A stretch of 64,000 bases of DNA, taken from contig JAEXYH010000004.1 in the NCBI GenBank assembly GCA_023451735.1, forward strand, positions 38,041 to 102,040. Direction: 5' to 3'. Each line of letters begins with the position of its first letter. Within the stretch, counting starts at the first letter, position 1. A program made the position numbers and the translations under genes. The notes beneath the pieces are model-generated. The model was not told where the DNA came from, made no database searches, and saw nothing but the letters and a program-made list of their open reading frames with translations. The DNA comes from Pseudomonadota bacterium (GTDB lineage: Bacteria; Pseudomonadota; Alphaproteobacteria; Rhizobiales; Rhizobiaceae). Below are positions 17,723 to 26,037 of this stretch, in pieces.

Positions 17723-18169
17723 CTACCGCACGGCGATTTCGTTCTCGACAGAAGACCGTTTCGCCACCATCTGCTCAAGCGTCATGTTGTCGAGCACCGC
17801 GGAAATGGCGTCGCGGACCTCCATCATCGAATGGCGTACCTGACAGTCTTCCGGATGATCGCAATCATCGCAGGCCTCGAAAGCCGTCTTGCTGGCACAG
17901 CGGATCGGCGCAAGCGGGCCGTCGAGTATCCTGACAGCATGGCCAATGGAAATCTCCGATGCCGGCTTCGACAGGGCGTAACCGCCGCCCGGCCCCTTCT
18001 TGGAGCGCAGAATTCCGCCCTTGCGCAATTCCAGAAGAATAGCGTCGAGAAACTTCTTGGAAATATTGTTCTGCTCCGCAATGTCGCTCACGAAGGCGGT
18101 TTTACCGGGTTCGATCTGCGCCAGGTGCACAAGTGCCTTTAGCCCGTATTTTCCTTTTTTCGTCAGCAT
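17723..18169 (-). CDS. Rrf2-family transcription regulator with four-cysteine cluster
   Basis: 148-residue winged-helix regulator. The N-terminus MLTKKGKYGLKALVHLAQ and the recognition region ISKKFLDAILLELRKGGILRSKKGPGGGYAL (in part) define the Rrf2 family. Cys91, Cys100, Cys103 and Cys109 in a C-x8-C-x2-C-x5-C arrangement could bind an Fe-S cluster, as in IscR, NsrR and RirA, though the spacing differs from the C-x5-C-x5-C of IscR. The protein could sense iron, redox state or cysteine supply. The proximity to a Cys/Met enzyme suggests sulfur metabolism, but this is inference. The gene is monocistronic or paired with the DUF982 gene. Confidence 0.88.
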   Translation of the reverse strand: MLTKKGKYGLKALVHLAQIEPGKTAFVSDIAEQNNISKKFLDAILLELRKGGILRSKKGPGGGYALSKPASEISIGHAVRILDGPLAPIRCASKTAFEACDDCDHPEDCQVRHSMMEVRDAISAVLDNMTLEQMVAKRSSVENEIAVR

Positions 18170-18325
18170 CGATGTGTGAAGGTCCGGTTTACCGGCACGA
18201 TTGCCGGCTTACCGATGACCGATACAGGACCGAAACGAAACCTTCAACAATCGGTTGCCTCTGCCCGTTTCAAATTCAGGGCATTCGACTTGAATATCTT
18301 CAAGAATTCGGACACTCGATCGGGC

Positions 18326-19273
18326 TCAAGATGTCTCGAAAACCTCGCGATGGGTCGCGACGAAAAAACGTCCCTCCGGCGTCACCCAGCCACGGAACAT
18401 TCCATCTGTATTGTAGGGCGCAGCAATCGAGCCATCCGCAGCGACTGCAACCAGCCCGGCGCCGATATTATGGGGCTTGAGTTCCTCCATGATGACCTTG
18501 GCCGCAGCTCTTTCCAGATCTTCGCCGAGATAATTCATCCGGCTCGCCACCTCGTGGCCAACGGCATGGCGAATAAAAAACTCCCCCTTGCCCGTACCGG
18601 AAACGGCACAGATCCCGTCGCGTGCATAGGTGCCGGCACCGACGATCGGCGTGTCGCCGATGCGGCCAGCCGGCTTGTTGTTGTAACCGCCCGTGGATGT
18701 TGCAGCGGCCAGATGGCCCGCGCGGTCGAGTGCGACGGCCCCGACCGTGCCATGCTTCTCGGCCTCGCTTGCCTTGACCGCTGTTCCGGCGGCAGCATGG
18801 GCCTTCATCGCAGCCAGCGCCTTCACGCGTCGTTCTGTGGTGAAATAGCTGGGTTCAACGACGTCGAGACCTTCAGCCCGCGCGAACTCGTCAGCGGCTG
18901 CTCCTCCGAGAAGCACGGCCTCGCCCTTTTCCATCACGCGGCGCGCAGCCCTGATCGGGTTACGGATGCGCCTGACCAGCGTCACGGCGCCGGCCTCCAA
19001 GGTCCGGCCGTCCATAATCGAGGCGTCCAGTTCATGCTCCCCATCGGCATTCAGCGCCGCCCCATAACCGGCATTGAAATGCGCGCTGTCCTCCATCACG
19101 ACCACGGACGCCTGAACGGCGTCGAGTGCAGAGCCGCCAGCGCTCAACACCGCCCAGCCGGCCTGCAACGAGCGGTGAAGATCTGCGCGGGCGGCCGACC
19201 ATTCTTCTTCGCTCAGATCGAGCTTCGCCATGACGCCGCAACCACCATGAATGGCGAGTGCAATCCTGTTCAT
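18326..19273 (-). CDS. iaaA: Isoaspartyl peptidase / plant-type L-asparaginase
   Basis: 315-residue Ntn-hydrolase that cleaves beta-aspartyl (isoaspartyl) dipeptides and L-asparagine. It is made as a precursor that self-cleaves before a threonine; the expected site is Gly175-Thr176 in EKHGTVGAVALD. Other signatures are AIHGGCG at the N-terminus, FNAGYGAALN, and the substrate pocket STGGYNNKPAGRIGDTPIVGAG. No signal peptide, so it acts in the cytoplasm on imported peptides. It follows the binding-protein gene of a peptide-type ABC system with a terminator-like hairpin in between, in the same arrangement as gsi/iaa genes of enterobacteria. Confidence 0.93.
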   Translation of the reverse strand: MNRIALAIHGGCGVMAKLDLSEEEWSAARADLHRSLQAGWAVLSAGGSALDAVQASVVVMEDSAHFNAGYGAALNADGEHELDASIMDGRTLEAGAVTLVRRIRNPIRAARRVMEKGEAVLLGGAAADEFARAEGLDVVEPSYFTTERRVKALAAMKAHAAAGTAVKASEAEKHGTVGAVALDRAGHLAAATSTGGYNNKPAGRIGDTPIVGAGTYARDGICAVSGTGKGEFFIRHAVGHEVASRMNYLGEDLERAAAKVIMEELKPHNIGAGLVAVAADGSIAAPYNTDGMFRGWVTPEGRFFVATHREVFETS

Positions 19274-19293
19274 CTGTTCTGCCTTCTACCTGC

Positions 19294-19320
19294 AAAAAGG
19301 CCGGGCAAAATTGCCCGGCC
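19294..19320 (-). terminator. Terminator-like hairpin between binding-protein gene and iaaA
   Basis: On the minus strand a perfect 10-bp stem (GGCCGGGCAA, 19299-19308 with 19311-19320) is followed by TTTTT (19294-19298). It sits between the binding-protein stop (19343) and the iaaA start (19273). It has the form of an intrinsic terminator, so iaaA expression may depend on partial read-through. Confidence 0.8.
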
Positions 19321-19342
19321 AATTGTCGTGTTATGATATGTG

Positions 19343-20935
19343 TTATTGCGCAGGACGAATGTTCATCGCAAGCGTATCCTCATCCGAGCGCGGCGTGATC
19401 GTTATAGTCTTTTTCATGCCCCAGGCCGACACGATCGAAGCGATCGACAGGTTGGGACGATCGCTGGCGACCAGCGCGTTCGCATCCTTCAGGAACTGCT
19501 CACGCTTTTTGGCATCCATCTCGACACCGGCATCCTCGATCAGCTTGTCCATCGTCGGATTGGAATAAGCGCGGATATTGAAGGCACCGAGCTTTTTTGC
19601 CGGATCGTTGGTATGGACGAGCGAGGACAGGGTGTAGTTCGCCTCACCGGTCAACGTACCCCATCCCGACATGGTCAGCGAATAATCGCCGCGGGTATTG
19701 GCCGGGAAATAGACGGCACCCGGCTGTGCATTCGCTTCCACGTCGATGCCGATCGCAGTCAGCATCTGGGCGATCGTCGTGCCGGTATCCTTGTCACCCG
19801 GCAGGCGGTCGTTGGTGAAGGTGAAGACGACCTTGAAGCCATCCGGATAACCGGCTTCGGCGAGCAGCGCCTTTGCCTTGTCGACATCCGATGCCGGCGC
19901 CTTCACATCCGGGTTGTAACCGAAAATGTTCGGCGTCACGAGCTGTGACTGCACCGTGCCCATGCCTTCCATGGCGATTTCGGTGATCGTTTCGCGATCG
20001 ATGGCAAGATCGAAGGCTTCGCGGACCTTCGGATCGAGGAAGGGGTTCTTCGGCAGCGGCGAGCCATCCTTCGCCGTCACCTGCGGCGGCTTTTCGCGAA
20101 AATCAAACGCGATGTTGAACAGGTAGACACTGTCCTGGCGCACGATGCTGAGCTTGCTGTCGGTTTCAAGCGTCGGCACGTCGGATGCGGGAATGCGGGC
20201 AATCAGGTCCACCTGGCCAGCCTTCAGCTGGGCAACGCGGGCTGCATCGTTGGGGATTTCCTTGCGGGTAACCTTGTCCCAGGGCTCCTTGCCGCCCCAG
20301 TAACCGTCGAAGCTTTGCAGCACGAGCTGTTCTTTCGGCGTCCAGGAAACGAACTTGTAGGGTCCGGTACCGATCGCGGCATTGCCGGAATTAAACCCTT
20401 CAGCAGCCTTCTCGGCGCTGTCGGAATAATCTTTGGCTGCGACATGCGAAACGACGAAGAGACGGATGAAATCGTTCGGCAGGTTCGGAGCAGGACCGTC
20501 GGTCTTCACCCGGATTGTATGGGCATCAACGATCTCCGTGCTTTTCACGCGGCGGACATAAATTGTCGTCGGGTTGGGACCGGCAACCTTTGGAATGCGC
20601 TCAATCGAGAACTTTACGTCCTCGGCGGTGAAGTCGGAACCGTCATGGAATTTTACGCCTTCGCGCAGCTTGAATTCCCAGGTCGTGTCGTCGACCGCAG
20701 TCCAGGAGGTAGCGAGACCCGGCTCCAGTTCGAGATTGTTGCCGGACTTGATGAGCGAATCGTAGATGTGTTTCATCGCCTCGGCATGGGTGCCGGCAGC
20801 GGTGAAATCCGGATCGATGGACAGCGGGCCGGCACGCACGCCGATCGTGAGATCGGCCGCCAAAGCCGCGCCCGAAACGCCGCCGAGCAGCGTCGCCGCA
20901 AGCGCAACTGTGCGAAATGTCTTGGAAATCGTCAT
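19343..20935 (-). CDS. Peptide-type ABC transporter substrate-binding protein (family 5)
   Basis: 530-residue periplasmic receptor of the DppA/OppA/GsiB family. The signal peptide MTISKTFRTVALAATLLGGVSGAALA precedes ADLTIGVRAGPLSIDPDFT. Family landmarks include WEFKLREGVKFHDGSDFTAEDVKFSIER and IGTGPYKFVSWTPKEQ (in part). Its cognate permeases and ATPase are encoded divergently at 22472-26015. The start overlaps the stop of the MarR regulator gene by 4 bases, so regulator, receptor and isoaspartyl peptidase form one leftward operon. Confidence 0.92.
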   Translation of the reverse strand: MTISKTFRTVALAATLLGGVSGAALAADLTIGVRAGPLSIDPDFTAAGTHAEAMKHIYDSLIKSGNNLELEPGLATSWTAVDDTTWEFKLREGVKFHDGSDFTAEDVKFSIERIPKVAGPNPTTIYVRRVKSTEIVDAHTIRVKTDGPAPNLPNDFIRLFVVSHVAAKDYSDSAEKAAEGFNSGNAAIGTGPYKFVSWTPKEQLVLQSFDGYWGGKEPWDKVTRKEIPNDAARVAQLKAGQVDLIARIPASDVPTLETDSKLSIVRQDSVYLFNIAFDFREKPPQVTAKDGSPLPKNPFLDPKVREAFDLAIDRETITEIAMEGMGTVQSQLVTPNIFGYNPDVKAPASDVDKAKALLAEAGYPDGFKVVFTFTNDRLPGDKDTGTTIAQMLTAIGIDVEANAQPGAVYFPANTRGDYSLTMSGWGTLTGEANYTLSSLVHTNDPAKKLGAFNIRAYSNPTMDKLIEDAGVEMDAKKREQFLKDANALVASDRPNLSIASIVSAWGMKKTITITPRSDEDTLAMNIRPAQ

Positions 20936-21513
20936 TCTTCGTTCTCCTCAATATTTGTGATTAATGGCCAGTTCGGTGAATCCACGACAATCTTGGCGAG
21001 CAGTTCCGACAGCATCAGCTGTTCGGCTGGCGTCAGCGCGGAGGCCATGGCCTTTTCCCGCTCCACCATCGGCTGCATGGCCTGATCGACGATGCGTCTG
21101 CCTTCGTCCGTGATGTAGAGAACGAAGCTTCTCAAGTCCGCCTGATCGACTTCGCGGCGGATGATCTTCTTGTCGATCAGTTTTTGAATTGCGCGGCTGA
21201 TCGTATTCTTTGGGAAACCGGAAGAGCTGCAGATGGCGCTGGCCGTCAGACCGTCCGATAGGCCGAGCGAATAGAGCACGACGAATTCGGGACGAGGGAG
21301 CCCGTATTCCTTCTCGAAGCGGCGATAGATCGGCTCGTTGAACTGCAGTGCCAGGATGTTGATGCGGAACGACAGCCAGCATGGATTTTGCCAAAGCTTG
21401 ACGGCAACGAGATCTTCCACGCGGCGATTTCCGGCGGCCACCAGACCGCCTTCCCGCAGCAGATTATCCAGCGCCTTCTCATCCGTTTCACGCACGTCTC
21501 GTTTCCCATCCAT
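20932..21513 (-). CDS. MarR-family transcription regulator
   Basis: 193-residue winged-helix regulator. The helix-turn-helix is visible in GLTASAICSSSGFPKNTISRAIQKLIDKK and the wing in REVDQADLRSFVLYITDEGRRI (in part). The start at 21513 (MDGKRDVRETDEK) is chosen because upstream in-frame ATGs lie inside the repeated operator-like sequence; no strong ribosome site is seen. It heads the leftward operon, directly overlapping the binding-protein gene. Two copies of a near-palindromic sequence lie between it and the divergent hydrolase gene, so it probably represses both operons until a ligand from the transported compound binds. Confidence 0.85.
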   Translation of the reverse strand: MDGKRDVRETDEKALDNLLREGGLVAAGNRRVEDLVAVKLWQNPCWLSFRINILALQFNEPIYRRFEKEYGLPRPEFVVLYSLGLSDGLTASAICSSSGFPKNTISRAIQKLIDKKIIRREVDQADLRSFVLYITDEGRRIVDQAMQPMVEREKAMASALTPAEQLMLSELLAKIVVDSPNWPLITNIEENEE

Positions 21514-21520
21514 TTTCAAA

Positions 21521-21591
21521 TTAGTCCCGTATGGAACTTGACGCTGCATTAATTGGCTGTCAATTTCTTTTTTTAGTCCCGTATGGAACTT
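21521..21591. promoter_or_regulatory. Paired 19-bp direct repeats, probable MarR operators
   Basis: The same 19-bp sequence occurs at 21521-21539 and 21573-21591. Its core GTCCCGTATGGAAC is an imperfect dyad (five of seven pairs match). The repeats are 52 bases apart, about five DNA turns, placing both on one face of the helix. They lie in the divergent promoter between the MarR gene and the creatininase-family gene. Confidence 0.8.
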
Positions 21592-21699
21592 TGCATTTGG
21601 CGCAACATCGCGTTCAAAAGCATATTTTTTGTGCGTTTCGGCCCTGTTCTGCAATTTCTTTGCGCATGCCGGCCCGAACGGAGAATGGAGATGAGATAA

Positions 21700-22401
21700 G
21701 TGAAGATCGCGGACATGAACTGGATGCAGGTGGAGACGCGAACAGCCAGCGACGATCGCTGCATCTTGCCGATCGGAAGCGTCGAGCAGCACGCCTATCT
21801 GAGCCTCGCAACCGACATGATCCTGGCAGAAAAAGTCTCCATCGATGCAGCCGAACCGCTGGGCGTCCCGGTCTTCCCTGCCCTGCCCTATGGCCTCGCC
21901 TCATCCTTCGCGAGTTTTCCCGGCACGCTTACCCTGTCGCTCGCAACCTATATCGGCGTGATCCGTGACCTTCTCGACAGCATCTATCGCTCCGGTTTCC
22001 GTCGCATCCTTGTCGTCAACGGCCATGGCGGCAACACGCCGGCAATGACGGTAATATCCGAATGGCTGAACGATCACCCCGACGCATCGGTGAAATTCCA
22101 CGACTGGTGGCGCGCACCCAAGACGATGGCGAAAGTCCTCGAAACCGATCCGGCCGCCTCGCATGCATCCTGGATGGAAAATTTCCCGTGGACACGTACG
22201 GGAGATCCCCGCCAGCCATCGACGCAGAAGCCGCGGATCGATTTCGCAGCGCTTGCGCGGGTCGATACGCAGCGCAAACGCACGCTTCTCGGCGACGGCA
22301 ATTATCACGGCCTCTATCAGCGCCCGGACGAGGACATGCTGGCCATCTGGGAGGTCGCGGTTTCCGAGACCCGCGAGCTTCTGGAAAAAGACTGGCACTG
22401 A
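21700..22401 (+). CDS. Creatininase-family amidohydrolase
   Basis: 233-residue metal-dependent hydrolase. The family fingerprint is clear: LPIGSVEQHAYLSLATDM (metal-binding Glu and His, catalytic-site Asp), PYGLASSFASFPGTLTLS and ILVVNGHGGN. Members open cyclic amides or cleave amide bonds (creatinine, mycofactocin precursor, FAPy compounds). A GTG at 21700 is used as the start since GGAGATGAG precedes it; an in-frame ATG follows at 21715. It is the first gene of the rightward operon with peptide-type ABC genes, a NodB-type hydrolase and an SDR, so it probably acts on the imported compound. Substrate not determinable from sequence. Confidence 0.88.
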   Translation: MKIADMNWMQVETRTASDDRCILPIGSVEQHAYLSLATDMILAEKVSIDAAEPLGVPVFPALPYGLASSFASFPGTLTLSLATYIGVIRDLLDSIYRSGFRRILVVNGHGGNTPAMTVISEWLNDHPDASVKFHDWWRAPKTMAKVLETDPAASHASWMENFPWTRTGDPRQPSTQKPRIDFAALARVDTQRKRTLLGDGNYHGLYQRPDEDMLAIWEVAVSETRELLEKDWH

Positions 22402-22471
22402 ACGCCACCATCAACGGCGCGCGAATGCGCGCTGTATTTTGAACCCGCAGAAGACGGGAGAACGGGAACAG

Positions 22472-23443
22472 ATGTTGGGCTTCATCTTGCAAAGACTGTG
22501 GCAGGCGGCGATCGTCGTGCTGGTCATGTCGGCGCTGGTTTTCTGCGGCGTTTATGCCGTGGGAAACCCGATCGACGTGTTGATCTCGCCGGATGCGACA
22601 CAAGACATCCGAGCCGCCGTCATCGCGCAATACGGATTGGATCTGCCGCTTTGGCAGCAATATTTTGGCTTTCTCGGCCGGGTGTTCGAAGGCGATTTCG
22701 GCCGCTCCTTCGTTTATAACATGCCGGTCAGCGAGTTGATCCTCTCCCGCCTGCCTGCAACCCTGGAACTGACACTGGCTGCGGTGCTTTTTGCCAGTCT
22801 GGTCGGCATTCCGATCGGCATGTATGCCGGTTACCGTCCGCACAGCCCGGTATCGCGTGCCATCATGGCGCTGTCCATTCTCGGCTTTTCCGTGCCGACA
22901 TTCTGGTTCGGCCTGATGCTGATCATGCTGTTTGCCGTGCAATGCGGCTGCATGCCGGCTGGTGGCCGTGGCGACACCGTGAGCCTGTTCGGCGTCGACT
23001 TCAGCTTCCTCACGGCCAATGGGCTGTCACACATGATCCTGCCGGCCTTGAACCTCGCGCTCTTCAAGTTCTCACTGATGATCCGGCTGGCACGTGCCGG
23101 CACCCGCGAACTGATGCTCAGCGACACCGTCAAATTCGCCCGCGCCGCCGGCATTTCGGAATTCACCATCCTTAGCCGGCATGTATTGAGACTGATTTCC
23201 ATTCCGCTCGTCACCGTCTTCGGCCTGGAACTCGGCTCCACACTCGCCTTCGCGGTTGTCACCGAAACGATCTTTTCCTGGCCCGGTCTAGGCAAGCTCA
23301 TCATCGACAGCATCACCTCGCTCGATCGTCCCGTCATGGTTGCCTATCTCATGCTGGTCGCCATGCTGTTCATCGTCATCAATCTCGTGGTCGACCTCAC
23401 CTATGCGCTGCTCGACCCGCGCCTGCGGAAGGGAAGAGCCTGA
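22472..23443 (+). CDS. Peptide-type ABC transporter permease, DppB-like
   Basis: 323-residue inner-membrane permease with about six hydrophobic segments. The N-terminal MLGFILQRLWQAAIVVLVMS and the late SWPGLGKLIIDSITSLDRPV and LLDPRLRKG motifs are those of DppB/GsiC proteins. The start at 22472 gives this canonical N-terminus. The stop overlaps the next start (TGATG). It pairs with the DppC-like protein to form the channel. Confidence 0.92.
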   Translation: MLGFILQRLWQAAIVVLVMSALVFCGVYAVGNPIDVLISPDATQDIRAAVIAQYGLDLPLWQQYFGFLGRVFEGDFGRSFVYNMPVSELILSRLPATLELTLAAVLFASLVGIPIGMYAGYRPHSPVSRAIMALSILGFSVPTFWFGLMLIMLFAVQCGCMPAGGRGDTVSLFGVDFSFLTANGLSHMILPALNLALFKFSLMIRLARAGTRELMLSDTVKFARAAGISEFTILSRHVLRLISIPLVTVFGLELGSTLAFAVVTETIFSWPGLGKLIIDSITSLDRPVMVAYLMLVAMLFIVINLVVDLTYALLDPRLRKGRA

Positions 23444-24318
23444 TGCGCGACACGCCGTTTTTCCGGTTTCTCCAAGAATTCCGCCGCAACAAGGTCGCCG
23501 CCGGCGCCGCCATCGTTGTCGGCCTGATCGTCTTCATCGCGCTCATCGCCCCGCTGGTAACCCCGCAGAACCCTTACGATCTTGCCCATCTCGTGCTGCG
23601 TGATGCGCGAAGGCCGCCGGGTTATGTCGGCACCGGCGGATATACCCATTGGCTCGGTACGGATTCACAGGGACGCGACCTCCTCTCGGCCATTATCTAT
23701 GGCCTGCGCATCTCGCTGCAGATGGGCGTGATCGCAGGCGGCATCGCGCTGGTCATCGGCGCGGTTGTCGGTTGCGCGGCTGCCTATATCGGCGGGCGTT
23801 TCGAAAGCCTGGTCATGCGGGTCGTCGACCTGCAGCTCTCGTTTCCGGCGATCCTGCTGGCCTTCGTCATCGCCGCCGTTCTCGGTCAGGGACGCTACCA
23901 ACTAATCCTGGCGCTTATCTTCGCGCAATACGCCTATTTCGCCCGCACCGCCCATGGCGCGGCATCGGCCGAACGACAGAAGGATTATGTCGAGGCCGCG
24001 CTCTCCATCCCGCTTTCTCCGTTGCGTGTCGTGCTGCGGCACATCCTGCCCAATTCCCTGCCGCCGCTGATCGTCGTCGCAACCGTTCAGGTCGCAAGCG
24101 CCATCTCCTTGGAAGCAACGCTCTCCTTCCTCGGCGTCGGACTGCCGCCCACCGAACCGTCACTCGGCATGCTGATTGCCAACGGCTTCCAGTACCTCCT
24201 CTCCGGCCGCTACTGGATCTCGATCTATCCTGGCGTAGCGCTGATCCTGTTCATCGTTTCGCTCAATCTCGTCGGTGACCAGATCCGCGACCAGCTCAAC
24301 CCGAGGCTTCGCCGATGA
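23443..24318 (+). CDS. Peptide-type ABC transporter permease, DppC-like
   Basis: 291-residue inner-membrane permease. Family features include an N-terminal membrane segment, HWLGTDSQGRDLLSAIIYGLRISL, the EAA-type loop near EAALSIPLSPLRVVLRHILPNSLPPLI (in part), and LSFLGVGLPPTEPSLGMLI. It starts within the stop of the DppB-like gene and its own stop overlaps the ATPase start by 4 bases, so translation of the transporter genes is coupled. Confidence 0.92.
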   Translation: MRDTPFFRFLQEFRRNKVAAGAAIVVGLIVFIALIAPLVTPQNPYDLAHLVLRDARRPPGYVGTGGYTHWLGTDSQGRDLLSAIIYGLRISLQMGVIAGGIALVIGAVVGCAAAYIGGRFESLVMRVVDLQLSFPAILLAFVIAAVLGQGRYQLILALIFAQYAYFARTAHGAASAERQKDYVEAALSIPLSPLRVVLRHILPNSLPPLIVVATVQVASAISLEATLSFLGVGLPPTEPSLGMLIANGFQYLLSGRYWISIYPGVALILFIVSLNLVGDQIRDQLNPRLRR

Positions 24319-26015
24319 CCGCACCCCTTCTTGAAGTCTCCGATCTGCGCACCTGGTTCCCGAGCAGAAGGGGCGAGGTCAAGGCCGTAGACGGCGTCTC
24401 CTTCTCGCTGGCCCCTGGCGAGGTCTTGGGCCTTGTCGGCGAATCCGGTTCGGGAAAATCGATCACCGGTTTTTCCATCATCGGCCTGATCGATGAACCG
24501 GGCCGGATCGTCAAAGGCTCGATCAAGCTCGAAGGCCGCGAACTCATCGGCCTCCAGCCGCACGAATTGCGGGCCATCCGCGGCAAGACCATTTCCATGG
24601 TTTTTCAGGACCCGATGATGACGCTCAACCCGGTGCTGAGCATCGGCACTCAGATCAAGCTTGCGCTCGAAGCACATGAGAACATCAGCGCGGCAGAAGC
24701 ACGCGAAAGGGCGATCAAGGCACTGGCGCAGGTCCGCATCACCGAGCCCGAGCGCAAGGTCGATTTCTTCCCGCATCAGTTTTCCGGCGGCATGCGCCAA
24801 CGCGTGGCGATCGCGATCGCGCTTCTCCATCGGCCGAAACTGATCATCTGCGACGAGCCGACGACCGCGCTCGACGTGTCGATCCAGGCGGAAATTCTTG
24901 CCGAGATGAAGGAACTGGTGGCCGAACTCGGCACGGCGCTGATCTGGATCAGCCATGATCTGGCGACCGTATCGTCGATCGCCGACCGGGTGGCCGTCAT
25001 GCGCTTCGGCAAGATCGTCGAGATCGGCCCGGCACTCGGCGTGCTGACCAAACCGCAGCACGACTATACCAAGGCCCTGCTCGATGCTCTGCCGTCCCGC
25101 GCAAACCCGGGCGAGCTTCTGCTGCGTGGCAGCGGCATTTCCGATGCCGCCCCGCCAACCCGCAAGACCGCCACAAGCGACCTCCCACCACTCGGCAGCC
25201 CTTACCTGGTGATCGATACAGCCGTCAAACGCTTCGAGAAACCGGCCGGACTGTTCAGGAACCTGGCGATCCGCTCCGGCATTGCCCAGCCTCTCTCCGT
25301 CGTGCAGGCCGTGGATGGTGTTTCGATCACCCTGAAACGAGGCGAAGTGCTTGGCCTTGTCGGTGAATCCGGTTCCGGCAAGTCAACGCTTGGGCGCATG
25401 GCGGCCGGCATCACCGTGCCGACATCCGGCACAGTCCGTCTGGCCGGCAAGCCGGTAATGAGCGGTGGCCGCAGCCCGCGCAAAGTTACCACCCGCGTGC
25501 AGACCATCTTTCAGGATCCCTTCGCTTCGCTGAACAGCCGCATGCGCGTCGGTGACATTGTTGCGGAAGGCCCACTGGCACACAAACTCGTCTCACGTGC
25601 CAAGGCAGCTGAATATGTCGCTCAATGGCTGTCGGCGGTCGGGCTCGATCCGTCCTTCGCCAATCGCTTCCCGCACCAGTTTTCCGGCGGGCAGCGGCAG
25701 CGCATCGCGATTGCGCGGGCACTCGCCATGCAGCCGGATGTCGTCGTCTGCGACGAACCGGTAGCCTCGCTCGATGTGTCGATCCAGGCGCAGATCATCA
25801 ACCTGCTGATCCGCCTTCGCTCAGAACTCGACCTGTCGCTGATATTCATCAGCCATGACCTCTCGGTCGTCCGGCACCTCTGCGACCGCGTGGCTATCAT
25901 GTATCGCGGCCGGATCGTCGAGGAAGGCGGCGCGGCAGCGATCTACGACAACCCGCAACACGACTACACGAAGCGGCTGCTGGCAGCCGTTCCCGTTTTG
26001 CCGACCGCGGCATAA
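24315..26015 (+). CDS. Fused DppD-DppF type ABC ATPase
   Basis: 566-residue protein containing two complete ATPase halves, as in GsiA. First half: Walker A GESGSGKSITG, Q-loop FQDPMMTLNPV, signature FSGGMRQR, Walker B LIICDEPTTALD. Second half (from about residue 300): Walker A GESGSGKSTLG, FQDPFASLNSR, FSGGQRQR, VVVCDEPVASLD. Each half ends with the peptide-transporter-specific extension (PQHDYTK). The fusion means one polypeptide supplies both nucleotide-binding sites. It follows the DppB/C-like permeases. Confidence 0.93.
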   Translation: MTAPLLEVSDLRTWFPSRRGEVKAVDGVSFSLAPGEVLGLVGESGSGKSITGFSIIGLIDEPGRIVKGSIKLEGRELIGLQPHELRAIRGKTISMVFQDPMMTLNPVLSIGTQIKLALEAHENISAAEARERAIKALAQVRITEPERKVDFFPHQFSGGMRQRVAIAIALLHRPKLIICDEPTTALDVSIQAEILAEMKELVAELGTALIWISHDLATVSSIADRVAVMRFGKIVEIGPALGVLTKPQHDYTKALLDALPSRANPGELLLRGSGISDAAPPTRKTATSDLPPLGSPYLVIDTAVKRFEKPAGLFRNLAIRSGIAQPLSVVQAVDGVSITLKRGEVLGLVGESGSGKSTLGRMAAGITVPTSGTVRLAGKPVMSGGRSPRKVTTRVQTIFQDPFASLNSRMRVGDIVAEGPLAHKLVSRAKAAEYVAQWLSAVGLDPSFANRFPHQFSGGQRQRIAIARALAMQPDVVVCDEPVASLDVSIQAQIINLLIRLRSELDLSLIFISHDLSVVRHLCDRVAIMYRGRIVEEGGAAAIYDNPQHDYTKRLLAAVPVLPTAA

Positions 26016-26037
26016 TGATCATTGGAGGATCAGACAT

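Noticed and set aside
18176..19336. 386-residue plus-strand frame across iaaA
   Set aside because: iaaA on the minus strand has the Thr nucleophile and substrate-pocket motifs; the opposite frame is a shadow.
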